A stretch of DNA of 64,000 nt, from NCBI GenBank assembly GCA_002409625.1, contig DHNY01000011.1:42836-106835 (forward strand). The letters run 5' to 3'. The stretch is from Anaerolineaceae bacterium UBA5404 (GTDB taxonomy: Bacteria; Chloroflexota; Anaerolineae; Anaerolineales; Anaerolineaceae). The first letter of the stretch is position 1. Each line of letters opens with the position of its first letter. The notes below the pieces were generated by a model that did not search any database, was not told the DNA's origin, and was given only the letters and a program-made list of their open reading frames with translations. Positions 16,817 through 26,676 of the stretch are shown piece after piece. The position numbers and the translations under genes are program-made.

Positions 16817-19800
16817 ATGGGTATTCAATGGTTTTTAAACCATCTCAACACATATTTTAATGCAGAAGACAAACGCGATCTCATCCTGTCTTACAGGCGG
16901 GACCCATTGGTCTGGAAAGCCATTCTTACAATCGAACATCCCGAGGATTGGATTGCCTTAGCGGGCAACAATCTTTTTAATTGGCAAGTTGCAAAATTTG
17001 CCCTTTTCACCCTCAGACAAACTTTATTTGACGAAGACTACCGTGATCTGGATACAGACATACCCGAAGACCTGCATCACAAAAGCGAGCGCTTGTTAGA
17101 AGCCATCCGCACAACTGGACTGGAACCAAACAATCTTGCTGATGCCGGCTTGCTGGCTTTGGCTTTACGTAATTTACGACTTGAGGATGATGGTTGGCAC
17201 AATCTGCCCGAATTCCTGAGCTTGGGCAATCGCCGCCTTGACACCTGGAAAACAGCCTTTGTGGTCTTACCTGCCCTCGTTCCTGATTTAGACCAAGCCT
17301 TCACAACCCTCATTGACCAATCAACGCCACAAAACGTCGACGCAATTATTGCAATAATCCTGCACGTAACAAACACCCAAAACTTGCCGGAAAACGAGCG
17401 CTATCAGCTTTACACCTGGCTGGCGTTGGATGCCGGCATGGATTTCCAATTGGGTTTGTTGAAGCAATTGAACGACTATGAGTCACCGGCTTTCATCCGC
17501 CTCTTAGCAAGCTCATTCCTGGATTCCGAAGCTGAACATGATGAAGCAGATAACAGTTTTACTCACATTTGTTCGCTGCGAAAACGCGCTTTACTAAAGC
17601 AAATTGCCGGATTAAACGATGAGTCTGTTGACACCGTTCAGGAAGTTCAGCAGCGTTTTCAAACATTACGGGCTTCCTTCTTGAATAACCTTGCCAAAGA
17701 CCTTGAAAAAATTCAACCAGAAGAAGCAAGAAAAACCTGGGAAGAAGTGCTCAGCCTGGATCCGGATAACGAAACCTACATCAGCCAATATGCTGAGTTT
17801 CTCATAGTTGAAGGAGATGTTCACCAGGCACTTTACCTGCTCAACACCCTATCCGATCGATCCGCGACCATGCTCTATGCCCTGCGTTACCCAGAATTTG
17901 CAGCCATCCTGCCTGGTGGTACGTTTGAGATGGACCCTGATCAAATGCCTCAGCTTTTGGCTAATCAAAAATCGCGGTTTTTAGAGCTGTCCGATAAGTA
18001 TCAAGCCGCAGAGCTTGCCTTTGAGCAGAAAAATTATGACTTGGCTTCTGAAATGATAAACAAGGCACTTATCGAAAACCCAAATCATTTGGACTCGATA
18101 AAATTAGCCGGGCAAATCAATCAACGTTTAGCCAATTTGCAATCTGCAATCCAAAATTATGCTTTGCTTTCTACGCTTGAAACCGAAAACGCAGAGTACA
18201 AAAACGAACTAACCCAGCTTTACATCCAAGCGCACGAACCACAAAAAGCACTTGAAACTTTTGGCGAACTCATCCAATCTAATGCTTACCCGTCAAGAGA
18301 TGACATGCTCTACTATGCCAACCTTGGTATCAATGCCGGGCAACCAGAATTGGCAATCCCAATTGCTAAAAACTTTCTCGCCCAGGATTCGCTGGACGGT
18401 GAGGCAATGGTCATTCTTGCCGAAGCTTATATCAAAAGTGACCGCAACGAAGAAGCTCGTGACTTACTGAGCCAGGCTTCCGCGCTTGCTCCAGAAAAAC
18501 CAGCCAGCTGGTTGGCTCTAGCCCGCATTTGGACTATTCTGGGCGAAAACGACTCTGCCCTTAGCGCTTTACAAAAAGCCCAGGTCGCTTTGCCACAAGA
18601 CGCCCAAATCCTAACCGCACTTGGCAAGCTTTATCTTGAGCAAGGTCAGGCATCAGAAGCGGTCTCAACCCTCAAACAAGCCATACAGCTGGAGGCAGAC
18701 AACCTTGAAGCCAGCATCGCCCTAACCTCAGCCCTGCTTATGCGAGGCAACAGCGAAGAAGCATGGGAAACTATCCAGGCTTTTGAAAATGATTACAGCA
18801 CTAATCCTCAACTTGCTCTGGTGCTGGCTGAAACCCTCGCCGCAAGAAATGAAACCCAACGGGCGAACACCATTTACAAATTCGCCTGGCAAAGTTTACG
18901 TTCCAACGAAGCTCTGCTGGCATACATGCAAAACCTGCTCAACCAAATTGAACCCGACCTTGAAGAATCCAAAGCCGTTTTGGATGACCTCAACACGCTA
19001 CTGCCCACACTGCAAGACCGCAACGCAACTTACGACGCCAGCTTTGAGATGAAACTAGTTGAAAGTGACGTAAAAGCGCAATTGGGACAGCTGCAAGAGG
19101 CTTACGAAGACTACCAGTATCTGCTTGACCTGCCAGAAGCCAAGGCGCCTCGTTTTTATCAGCACCTGCAACGGCAGCTTGGTTTGGTGGCACTGGACCT
19201 CGGCTTTGAGGATATTAGCATGGCATCTCTACAAGAGGCTATTTCCTTCAACCCCAATGATCTCGCCTCGCGACATGCGCTCTCGCAAGCTTATCTCAAA
19301 TCCGATTTACAGGAAAAAGCAATAGAAAGCGCACAAACCGCCTTACAGCTTGCCCCAACAGACACGAACAATGTGCTTTGGTTCAGCAAATTTATGCAGG
19401 CTAATCAAAGACCCCATGACGCAATTCAAGCGCTAAAAGATGCTATTTACCTTCGCCCAGAAGAACAAATCTTACACCTCTCACTGGCAAGGGTTTATCT
19501 GGCACAAAACGCACTGGACGAATCTAAAATCACTTTATCCAAAATGCTCGAAACCGCCGATATTCCTACTGCGGATTATTTGAACATTGCCAAACTCTAT
19601 GCCCGTATGGATGTAAACCAACTGGCAACTGACATTTTGCAACGCGCGATTGATGAAAATGAAAATCCAAGCTTTGTTGAAAGCTGTCAGATCACTTACA
19701 AGCTTTTGGACCTTCAGCAAAGTGTAAAAGCTTTGAGTTTCTTAAACAAAATAAGGCAAAAACATGGCGCCCAAACCGCTTTTTCTCTCATCAAAGCAGA

Positions 19801-22144
19801 TGTATTAACCGCGGATAATCAATACCTTTCAGCATTTGAAGCTTTGGAACCGCTCTTGCGCAAGCTTGAAGGTGGTGAGCTGGAAAGCATTCAGAGCGCT
19901 TTCAATCCCGAAGAAGATCATGATTATTTGCCTTTCAATGAGGCTAGTGTGTACTTGCGCGCGGCTTACCTCCAACGCGCTTTGGCTAACTTTGATCAGG
20001 CTGCCAAGTTCGCCCACCTGGCATTACAGCGTGATGCAAATAATGAAAAAGCCCGTCTCTTTAGTTTAGATGTGTCAATGGCGTGCTTAGATAGGACTTA
20101 CCTTGATCAGGTTTTAGAAGACTTGAACAACAAACAGCACCTTGATGAAACCGATATCAGCTTAGCCAAATGGCTCACTTTAGACGCCATGCTCGAAAAT
20201 GACCTGACCAAGACAAGCCTCATTTTTGAACACTTCCTGAACCAAAATCAGCAAGACACTATCCCGATGGTCGCAAAAGCACTCATCAATGAACAAGATG
20301 GTCAGGCGCACCAGGCAATGGCTTTCTTGCAGGTGCTAAAAGATCAGTACGCCAACGCATCTGAAACAACTCAAAAGCAGCCAAGCTTAAGCCAGCAATT
20401 TGCCAATATCTGGCAAGACTTAGCCCTGGCATTGCTAGCCTGGAAACTGCAAGACTGGACATTAGCCAATCAGCTCTTCTGCCAAAGCATCCGGATTTTT
20501 AAGTCTAATCCGCGCCTGAACCTTACTTTTGCTAACTACCTCGCAGATAAAGCCCGTGTGCAAAAGAACGCTGATTTGCTCAAAATTAAGCGCCATCGAC
20601 CTGAGGCAGTTACAGAAACCAGATCTGACGCTTCGATCTTTGACGAACAGATGACGCTGGCTAAAAGCAAGCTTGAACCAGTCTACACGCAGAATGTGGA
20701 AAGTCTTGGAAGAGCTCATTTTGATAAACAAATGCCTGAGAGTTTCGACCTTGAGGCGATGCTGAAAAACAGCCACTTTGCCAGACAGGCGATTGCCGTA
20801 CTCGATACGCCAGCCTCGCAAGCGAAAATTCTGGCGGCATTTCCACATGACCATGATTTAGAATTCCAATATGGCTTAAAAATCCTTGAAAAACAACCCG
20901 AGAAGGCAAAAGAAACCCTCAACAAATTGCCTGTCAAACCAAACATGCAAGCCTTCTACAATGCTGCCCTCGCCATGGCAGAGCAAAGCCATTTTGATGA
21001 GGCTGAGAGTGCCATTAACCGCGCACTTGCGGTTTGGCCAGATGAGCCTGAATGGTTAGCTCTCAAAGCTGGCTTCCAAAAGGAACAGGGCAACTTAACG
21101 GGCGCTTCTGAAAGTATTAGCCAAGCTCTCGACCTTGAGCCAAATCAAGCCAGCCTCTGGCAGGCTCAGGGAAACATTTGCCTGGCGCAAAAGGACCTCC
21201 AGGCAGCTAAAAGTTACTTTGAGAAAGCCAATAGCCTGAAATACAACACCATCCCGGTCATCGAATCCCTGGCAGACATCAATCAACAGCTTGGCGAATA
21301 TCCCGAGGCAATCAACTACTTCAAAGAGCTCCATATTCTTGAACCTGAGCAACTTAGCTATCTTGAATCCCTGGCTGAACTTTACTTCTTGACCCAGGAA
21401 TTCGATCTCGCTCTAGAAACAGCAGATAAAGTGATTGATAACTCGCTCAATTGTGAAAGAGCGCTAAAAGTAAAGATTGAAACCCTTATAGCTCAAAAGA
21501 AATTTGACGAAGCCAAAAAATTGGCTAATGATGCCATGCTCATCGCCAAAGACCCCATCAGCTTTGAAATCTACCGAATCCGCATTGAAGGCCGTGAGAA
21601 CCCTGCTACCGGTTTAAGGATGGCAACCAACCTGGCACTTGAACACCCGGACTATCCCTCTGTGCTAAACTTGCTGGCGCAGTACCAAATGGCACTGGAA
21701 CAAAACCAAAACGCTGAAAAAACCTTAAGGCACAGTTTGGAACTTGACGATAAAAACCCAGAAACTTTACTGGCTCTGGGCACCCTAAACAGGCTGAGCA
21801 ATAGCCATGAGATCGCCCAATCCTACCTCAAAAAAGCCATTGAGCTTAATCCTGGCATCATCGAAGCCTATCTTGAACTTGGGCAAAGTTTGCAAGACCA
21901 ACGCATGAATGATCAGGCTTTACAGATTTACAACAAGGCTATTGAACAAGTGAGCAAAGACCCCCGACCTTATGTGTATGCGGCAAATGCTTATAAAGCC
22001 AGTCGGGATTTCCGCAGTGCAGAACTCATGCTTCAGCAGGCTGCCCAACTCGCACCTTCTGACCAAAGCATCCGCCGGCAACTTTCAGCTGTTGTTGCTC
22101 AAAATTTACTCGATAATCTTCAAGAGGCACCGAAACGAAAATGA
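16817..22144 (+). CDS. Giant tetratricopeptide-repeat protein
   Basis: A 1775-residue protein without signal peptide or membrane helices. After an N-terminal region of about 270 residues without clear repeats, most of the rest is TPR-like helical hairpins with the spacing A...Y..A...L...P (for example AEYLIVEGDVHQALYLLNTL, LGQSLQDQRMNDQALQIYNK). TPR arrays bind protein partners. The ATG at 16817 is preceded by AGGAGG; an in-frame ATG at 16790 lies inside the previous gene. Its stop overlaps the next ATG (ATGA at 22141), so it is translationally coupled to the protease-like gene. A scaffold role for the sigma-54-controlled module is inferred. Confidence 0.85.
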   Translation: MGIQWFLNHLNTYFNAEDKRDLILSYRRDPLVWKAILTIEHPEDWIALAGNNLFNWQVAKFALFTLRQTLFDEDYRDLDTDIPEDLHHKSERLLEAIRTTGLEPNNLADAGLLALALRNLRLEDDGWHNLPEFLSLGNRRLDTWKTAFVVLPALVPDLDQAFTTLIDQSTPQNVDAIIAIILHVTNTQNLPENERYQLYTWLALDAGMDFQLGLLKQLNDYESPAFIRLLASSFLDSEAEHDEADNSFTHICSLRKRALLKQIAGLNDESVDTVQEVQQRFQTLRASFLNNLAKDLEKIQPEEARKTWEEVLSLDPDNETYISQYAEFLIVEGDVHQALYLLNTLSDRSATMLYALRYPEFAAILPGGTFEMDPDQMPQLLANQKSRFLELSDKYQAAELAFEQKNYDLASEMINKALIENPNHLDSIKLAGQINQRLANLQSAIQNYALLSTLETENAEYKNELTQLYIQAHEPQKALETFGELIQSNAYPSRDDMLYYANLGINAGQPELAIPIAKNFLAQDSLDGEAMVILAEAYIKSDRNEEARDLLSQASALAPEKPASWLALARIWTILGENDSALSALQKAQVALPQDAQILTALGKLYLEQGQASEAVSTLKQAIQLEADNLEASIALTSALLMRGNSEEAWETIQAFENDYSTNPQLALVLAETLAARNETQRANTIYKFAWQSLRSNEALLAYMQNLLNQIEPDLEESKAVLDDLNTLLPTLQDRNATYDASFEMKLVESDVKAQLGQLQEAYEDYQYLLDLPEAKAPRFYQHLQRQLGLVALDLGFEDISMASLQEAISFNPNDLASRHALSQAYLKSDLQEKAIESAQTALQLAPTDTNNVLWFSKFMQANQRPHDAIQALKDAIYLRPEEQILHLSLARVYLAQNALDESKITLSKMLETADIPTADYLNIAKLYARMDVNQLATDILQRAIDENENPSFVESCQITYKLLDLQQSVKALSFLNKIRQKHGAQTAFSLIKADVLTADNQYLSAFEALEPLLRKLEGGELESIQSAFNPEEDHDYLPFNEASVYLRAAYLQRALANFDQAAKFAHLALQRDANNEKARLFSLDVSMACLDRTYLDQVLEDLNNKQHLDETDISLAKWLTLDAMLENDLTKTSLIFEHFLNQNQQDTIPMVAKALINEQDGQAHQAMAFLQVLKDQYANASETTQKQPSLSQQFANIWQDLALALLAWKLQDWTLANQLFCQSIRIFKSNPRLNLTFANYLADKARVQKNADLLKIKRHRPEAVTETRSDASIFDEQMTLAKSKLEPVYTQNVESLGRAHFDKQMPESFDLEAMLKNSHFARQAIAVLDTPASQAKILAAFPHDHDLEFQYGLKILEKQPEKAKETLNKLPVKPNMQAFYNAALAMAEQSHFDEAESAINRALAVWPDEPEWLALKAGFQKEQGNLTGASESISQALDLEPNQASLWQAQGNICLAQKDLQAAKSYFEKANSLKYNTIPVIESLADINQQLGEYPEAINYFKELHILEPEQLSYLESLAELYFLTQEFDLALETADKVIDNSLNCERALKVKIETLIAQKKFDEAKKLANDAMLIAKDPISFEIYRIRIEGRENPATGLRMATNLALEHPDYPSVLNLLAQYQMALEQNQNAEKTLRHSLELDDKNPETLLALGTLNRLSNSHEIAQSYLKKAIELNPGIIEAYLELGQSLQDQRMNDQALQIYNKAIEQVSKDPRPYVYAANAYKASRDFRSAELMLQQAAQLAPSDQSIRRQLSAVVAQNLLDNLQEAPKRK

Positions 22145-24933
22145 GACCCTATCCAACACAAAACACCGAAGACCTTATGATCGTGAGACGCAGCAAGTTT
22201 TTGACGCTTGTGCAAACGGCTATGAGCAACCGCGAATTCCAATTTGTGCGGCAAGCTTGCCTGATCTGGATGGCGAGCTACCCTGGCGATTTATTGGTCA
22301 ACTTTATTTATGCGACTGCACTGGTCGAACTTGGTGACAAAGAAATGGCACTCGCCACGCTCGAGCGTCTTATTCGTTTCGACCCGGAATTTACAGAGGC
22401 TCTAAGCCTTTACACACGTCTCACAGACCATACCAGCCTCGAAACCGAAACTGCATTAAGTTATCTTAACCGTAGCATAACCGTGGATAAAGCATTTTCA
22501 CCATGGCTCCCCGCGCTCAACCAAGCCCGGTCTGATTTCGAATCCGGTGATTACGGTGCAGCCGAAAAAGCCGTGCTCGAGAGCCTGGCACATAACCCAA
22601 GCTCGCCTTTGCCAGCGATAATGCACCTAAACATCATCTTGCAAACGAACAACGCAACCCTACTCAAAACACTATGCGAACTTTACACCAGCCGCTGGAA
22701 AGATTGTCTGCAAATCAAAATATTCTCAGCGCTCGCTGATATGAGCAATGACAAGGACTCAGCCGGTGTTGAAAAATTGCACTGGGCAGCCGCCCATGAT
22801 GTGAGTGGACAGGTAGTTTACCGCTTGTTGGGTCCAAATCACGTGTATCAGCCGCTTTGGCCAGAAGACCTCAAGGTTTACCTGGATTTGCCTGTGCCAG
22901 CAAGCGTGGCAGCAGAATTGGGCTGGAATATCCTTTCAACCGCTTCTGCGCCGTCATCTGGCGCAGTTGAAGGAAAAGATTTTTCAGACGCACCAACCCA
23001 AGCCATCGCACACGGTGATATGAGTGCTGAAGAAGCCTTAAAAACCCTGCTATCAGAACAAGCCACGGTGCCATTGCATCCTTCGGACCTCCTCAACGTT
23101 CTTCAAGCGGACGATAATGTCGCTGTCGATTATTCTGAAATCCCAACGGCTTCTTTCTTCAAAGAAGACATTGCCACACCTCCACTGGACGCGAATTTTG
23201 CCCAACAGAGTTTTGAAGAAAGCATTTTCAATCAGGAAACACGCCGAACGGTAGCTGCGCTTGACGAAATTCAATCTGACTTTGATCAGGTTACCCGCAA
23301 GATCAACCGTCCTGAATTGTCCAATGCGGATACCCGGTTCCCAAGTTACGTTCTATTCACCAGCCGCAAAAACCTGAGTAAAAAATACGGTGACAACACC
23401 GCCCAGGTCATTATTGATTCAGTTAAGAGCCTTTCCGCTAAGATCCTTGAATTACCAGGTTGGAATAGCACCGTATTTATCCCTGATGATGCCGAAAGCA
23501 GCACTGAACTTGGCACCAAGCAAATTGAAACCTGTGATGCCAGCACGCTCAAAAACGCGCTTATCGACCTGGACGCTAAGCTTTCCAGCCGCGGCGAAAT
23601 GATTGGCGCCTTGCTCATCGTTGGCGGGAATGACATCGTGCCCTTCCACCTTTTACCAAATCCAACCGATGACAGCGATCCCAATGTGCCTTCAGATAAC
23701 CCGTATGCAACCTTGGATGAAAACTATTTTGTGCAACAGTGGCCGGTTGGACGTTTGCCTGATGAGAAAGGAAAAGATGCTGGCTATCTGCTTGAGCAAC
23801 TGCGTTTTCTCAACAACGAATACGGCATGAAGAGAAAAACCAAGAAAAGTTTTGCAACAAATCTTTTAACAAATTTGTTCAAAGTGCTTTTTGCCTGGTT
23901 ACGCATTTTTGCCACCAAACCCCAAAGTGCAGATCACTTGGGTGTGAGTGCTGAGGTTTGGAAAAAAGCCTCTGAGGGTGTCTATGGCGTTATTGATGAC
24001 ACCAAACGACTGCTCACCTCACCACCTACCACGAACAAAAACATTCTCGAAAGCCGTAAAGCAAACGCAAAATTTGGTTATTTCAACTTACACGGACTCA
24101 AGGAAAGCAGCGAATGGTATGGTCAGCGTGACTTGAGCCGCGAAGGTTCTGATGTGGAATACCCAGTAGCTTTGAACACCAAAAACTTCACCGAAGCCAG
24201 TGGCGCGCCTTCTCTTGTACTAAGCGAGGCTTGTTACGGTGCTTGGGTCTTAGAGAAAAAGGTAAACGAGTCGGTGGCATTAAACTTCTTGTCCCGTGGC
24301 ACCCGCGCCTTTATCGGTTCCACGGTTATTGCTTATGGCGCTCCCGGTAAAACGCTGGTTGCTGCTGACCTTTTGGCATATCACTTTTGGACCCATGTAA
24401 AAAGCGGCATCGCCGTTGGTTATGCCCTTATGCGTGCGAAGTTGGCCCTGGCAAGCAAAATGACCGCGGATCAAGGCTTCCTTGATGGCGAAGACCAAAA
24501 AACCATCCTCTCCTTTGTGATCTATGGCGACCCACTAGCCAGCGCCCAGGACATCAAAGAAATCACCAAACCCATCGTCCGCGTTGCCACCTCACCAGTC
24601 ATCAAAACCATCAGCGACTCCCGACCAGATATGATCATCAAGCAAGATGAAATGCCCAATGAGATTTTGGCAAAAGTCCGCAAAGTCATCAAATCCTATA
24701 TGCCCGGCATGGAAGAAGGCAAAATGGCTATCAGCCCATTGCTCGGAGCGATGCAAGCCGGCTCAGATCCTGACACAGATCGCAAAAGCACCATGGACGC
24801 CATTCAGCAAAGCCAACGGTATGTCGTGACGGTAAAGAAAAGTTACGAATATCGTTCTAAAAACTTTGATCAATTCGCCAGAATGACTTTCGATCAAAAA
24901 GGCAAAATGATAAAACTAAGCACATCAAAATAA
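22141..24933 (+). CDS. TPR protein with C-terminal caspase/gingipain-like (clan CD) protease domain
   Basis: A 930-residue protein. Residues ~10-130 are TPR-like. A central acidic, low-complexity part (~270-380) follows. The C-terminal half resembles peptidase family C25: GALLIVGGNDIVPFHLLPNP, then SDNPYATLDENYFVQQWPVGRLP, then the putative catalytic His651 in FNLHGLKE and Cys698 in LSEACYGAWV, and the late FVIYGDPLAS motif. The His-Cys spacing of 47 is like that of caspases. No signal peptide, so it probably acts inside the cell. It is coupled by ATGA to the giant TPR gene. A CHAT-type assignment within the same clan is possible. Confidence 0.8.
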   Translation: MRPYPTQNTEDLMIVRRSKFLTLVQTAMSNREFQFVRQACLIWMASYPGDLLVNFIYATALVELGDKEMALATLERLIRFDPEFTEALSLYTRLTDHTSLETETALSYLNRSITVDKAFSPWLPALNQARSDFESGDYGAAEKAVLESLAHNPSSPLPAIMHLNIILQTNNATLLKTLCELYTSRWKDCLQIKIFSALADMSNDKDSAGVEKLHWAAAHDVSGQVVYRLLGPNHVYQPLWPEDLKVYLDLPVPASVAAELGWNILSTASAPSSGAVEGKDFSDAPTQAIAHGDMSAEEALKTLLSEQATVPLHPSDLLNVLQADDNVAVDYSEIPTASFFKEDIATPPLDANFAQQSFEESIFNQETRRTVAALDEIQSDFDQVTRKINRPELSNADTRFPSYVLFTSRKNLSKKYGDNTAQVIIDSVKSLSAKILELPGWNSTVFIPDDAESSTELGTKQIETCDASTLKNALIDLDAKLSSRGEMIGALLIVGGNDIVPFHLLPNPTDDSDPNVPSDNPYATLDENYFVQQWPVGRLPDEKGKDAGYLLEQLRFLNNEYGMKRKTKKSFATNLLTNLFKVLFAWLRIFATKPQSADHLGVSAEVWKKASEGVYGVIDDTKRLLTSPPTTNKNILESRKANAKFGYFNLHGLKESSEWYGQRDLSREGSDVEYPVALNTKNFTEASGAPSLVLSEACYGAWVLEKKVNESVALNFLSRGTRAFIGSTVIAYGAPGKTLVAADLLAYHFWTHVKSGIAVGYALMRAKLALASKMTADQGFLDGEDQKTILSFVIYGDPLASAQDIKEITKPIVRVATSPVIKTISDSRPDMIIKQDEMPNEILAKVRKVIKSYMPGMEEGKMAISPLLGAMQAGSDPDTDRKSTMDAIQQSQRYVVTVKKSYEYRSKNFDQFARMTFDQKGKMIKLSTSK

Positions 24934-24969
24934 TAGCTTCGTCCCTGTAATGCTGCTTTAGGAATAACG

Positions 24970-25275
24970 ATGTTGAAAACCAAATTGATTGAAATCTTTA
25001 TGTTTATTCCCTTTCTTGCGCGACTCTTATCGGATACCAATTCCGCTGAGAGTCGTCGCGTTGAAAACATCCTTAAAGAAAACAATATTCCTTACCGCAT
25101 TGATACAAAACGCATTCGTGGCAGCATTGGTTCGGCACTGGACGCACGTTCCTACGCCCAAGCTAACCTGGCAATGTATAAAGGCGCGGATACACCGTCC
25201 GTTGTTTATGCAATTTATGTAAGGCGCAAGGATCTTGAACAGGCAAAAGCCTTAATCACTAAAAAAATCAATTAA
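24970..25275 (+). CDS. Small hypothetical protein, DUF2007-like
   Basis: A 101-residue protein with one N-terminal hydrophobic stretch (~residues 5-20) and a small alpha/beta part. SRRVENILKENNIPYRI and the late DLEQAKALI resemble the DUF2007 / putative signal-transducing fold, but the match is weak. AGGA precedes the ATG. It may end the sigma-54-driven operon, 36 bases after the protease gene. Its 3' end overlaps the convergent metallophosphoesterase by 24 bases. Confidence 0.6.
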   Translation: MLKTKLIEIFMFIPFLARLLSDTNSAESRRVENILKENNIPYRIDTKRIRGSIGSALDARSYAQANLAMYKGADTPSVVYAIYVRRKDLEQAKALITKKIN

Positions 25276-26634
25276 ATTATCTGGGTCTGCGCCAAATCCC
25301 AAGCGCGCATTAAAGTCAAAAGACCAACCGGTTTCCCGCGTGTACTCAGGGTTTTGTTCGCCTTCTTCATAAATCAGAAGCCTCGCCTTGGAGCGCAGAC
25401 GCCCAAATCGATTGTGTCCAGGCGTTGTTGTAATCACGTTTCTAAAAGTGCCACTGTTTAGATAGTATTTTTCAATCCCTTGGTCAACACTCAGCAAACG
25501 TACAATCGCGTTATGGGTATGTCCACTAACCAGACAGCGCATATTCAAGTTGCCTTCCTTTAGGAAGCTTTCTTTATTGATGATATTGATATCAGCATCA
25601 ATGCCTGTTCTTTTCATCGCCGGGTTTATAAGCGCATTAAACAGCCAAATGGGCAAACCTCGTCTCCAGACACGCGCTTTGAAGATACTCATCAAGGCTT
25701 TAGCACTTCCTTTTTTAAGGTTTCCCAGTGCCATAATGTCATCTGCCAAACGACTATTGCGCGCGATATCGTCTAAAAGATCCCTGAACACTGGTTCAAT
25801 CATCTTCCAAATTTCTTTTCGTTTTAATCCTGGCGTTGAGAAGAGAAAATTCATCATGGCACCGTTAGGACGCACGTTATCAAAGTCAATTAAACGCTGA
25901 TACATGCGTTTGAGACTAGGGTCTTTTAAGATAGCTTCGTCGCCATAACGTTTTCGGAACAGCAAAGGCAATTTGCTCGCAATTTCCACAGTAACAATGT
26001 CACCAAGAACCGGCATGTCATAATAGCTTTTATCAATAATCAGTGGGATTTCCTGCCATAAGGCTAAATTCGCGCCAAAATTTGAGCTATCGTATTCATG
26101 CCCATGGCGCACCAAAAGACGTGCTTCTCCATCCCGATAATGGATATATTGGTTAGGAAAGTGGGCACCATTGGCTTCGATACCAAAGAATTGACGCACC
26201 TTTTGGCGTATTTTGGAGGTCGCATTCGCTAAGCGATCATGATTGCCTGGAAAATAATGAATGTTCACAGGCAAGCCAAACAAATCCGATAAACCCCGGA
26301 AAACGGCTGCCGTATCTTCCACTTTAGGATCGTTTTCGATTGCCTCAAGGATATCCAGGATGCGTTGTTCTGTTGGGGAACCATCGCCTACTTCATCATT
26401 GTGCACATAAGGTCTCAGCTCATCCTCATGCCACATGACCGAACGGGTGATTTCAAAAATATCACCAGCCAGCACCAAATCAATATGCTCTACATGCCCA
26501 TCTTTAATAAGCTCGGCAATCTCCCGAAAAAAAGTGCGGTACACACGACCGGGGAGGTTGAGGTTGCTACGGCTAATGCCCATCGTGTAAGGACTTGTAT
26601 CTGCAAAATGAAGGTCAGAAAGAATAATAAGCAT
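25252..26634 (-). CDS. Calcineurin-like metallophosphoesterase
   Basis: A 460-residue protein with the full set of metal-binding motifs: SDLHFAD at the N-terminus, LAGDIFE, FPGNHDRLA, VRHGHEYD and VSGHTHNA. The family hydrolyses phosphomonoesters or diesters with a two-metal centre; the substrate cannot be told from sequence. No signal peptide. Longer than simple family members, with a helical insert between the third and fourth motifs (~residues 190-330). Last gene of a long minus-strand run starting at ileS, 42 bases after the Asp-box protein. Confidence 0.85.
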   Translation of the reverse strand: MLIILSDLHFADTSPYTMGISRSNLNLPGRVYRTFFREIAELIKDGHVEHIDLVLAGDIFEITRSVMWHEDELRPYVHNDEVGDGSPTEQRILDILEAIENDPKVEDTAAVFRGLSDLFGLPVNIHYFPGNHDRLANATSKIRQKVRQFFGIEANGAHFPNQYIHYRDGEARLLVRHGHEYDSSNFGANLALWQEIPLIIDKSYYDMPVLGDIVTVEIASKLPLLFRKRYGDEAILKDPSLKRMYQRLIDFDNVRPNGAMMNFLFSTPGLKRKEIWKMIEPVFRDLLDDIARNSRLADDIMALGNLKKGSAKALMSIFKARVWRRGLPIWLFNALINPAMKRTGIDADINIINKESFLKEGNLNMRCLVSGHTHNAIVRLLSVDQGIEKYYLNSGTFRNVITTTPGHNRFGRLRSKARLLIYEEGEQNPEYTRETGWSFDFNARLGFGADPDNLIDFFSD

Positions 26635-26676
26635 AAAAACAACTCCACCGTGTTTGGTTAATGAAATTGTAGCCTA

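Noticed and set aside
23521..24580. Assigning the protease gene to a CRISPR-linked TPR-CHAT (Craspase) system
   Set aside because: There is no Cas effector or repeat array nearby, and the motifs fit C25 better than CHAT.
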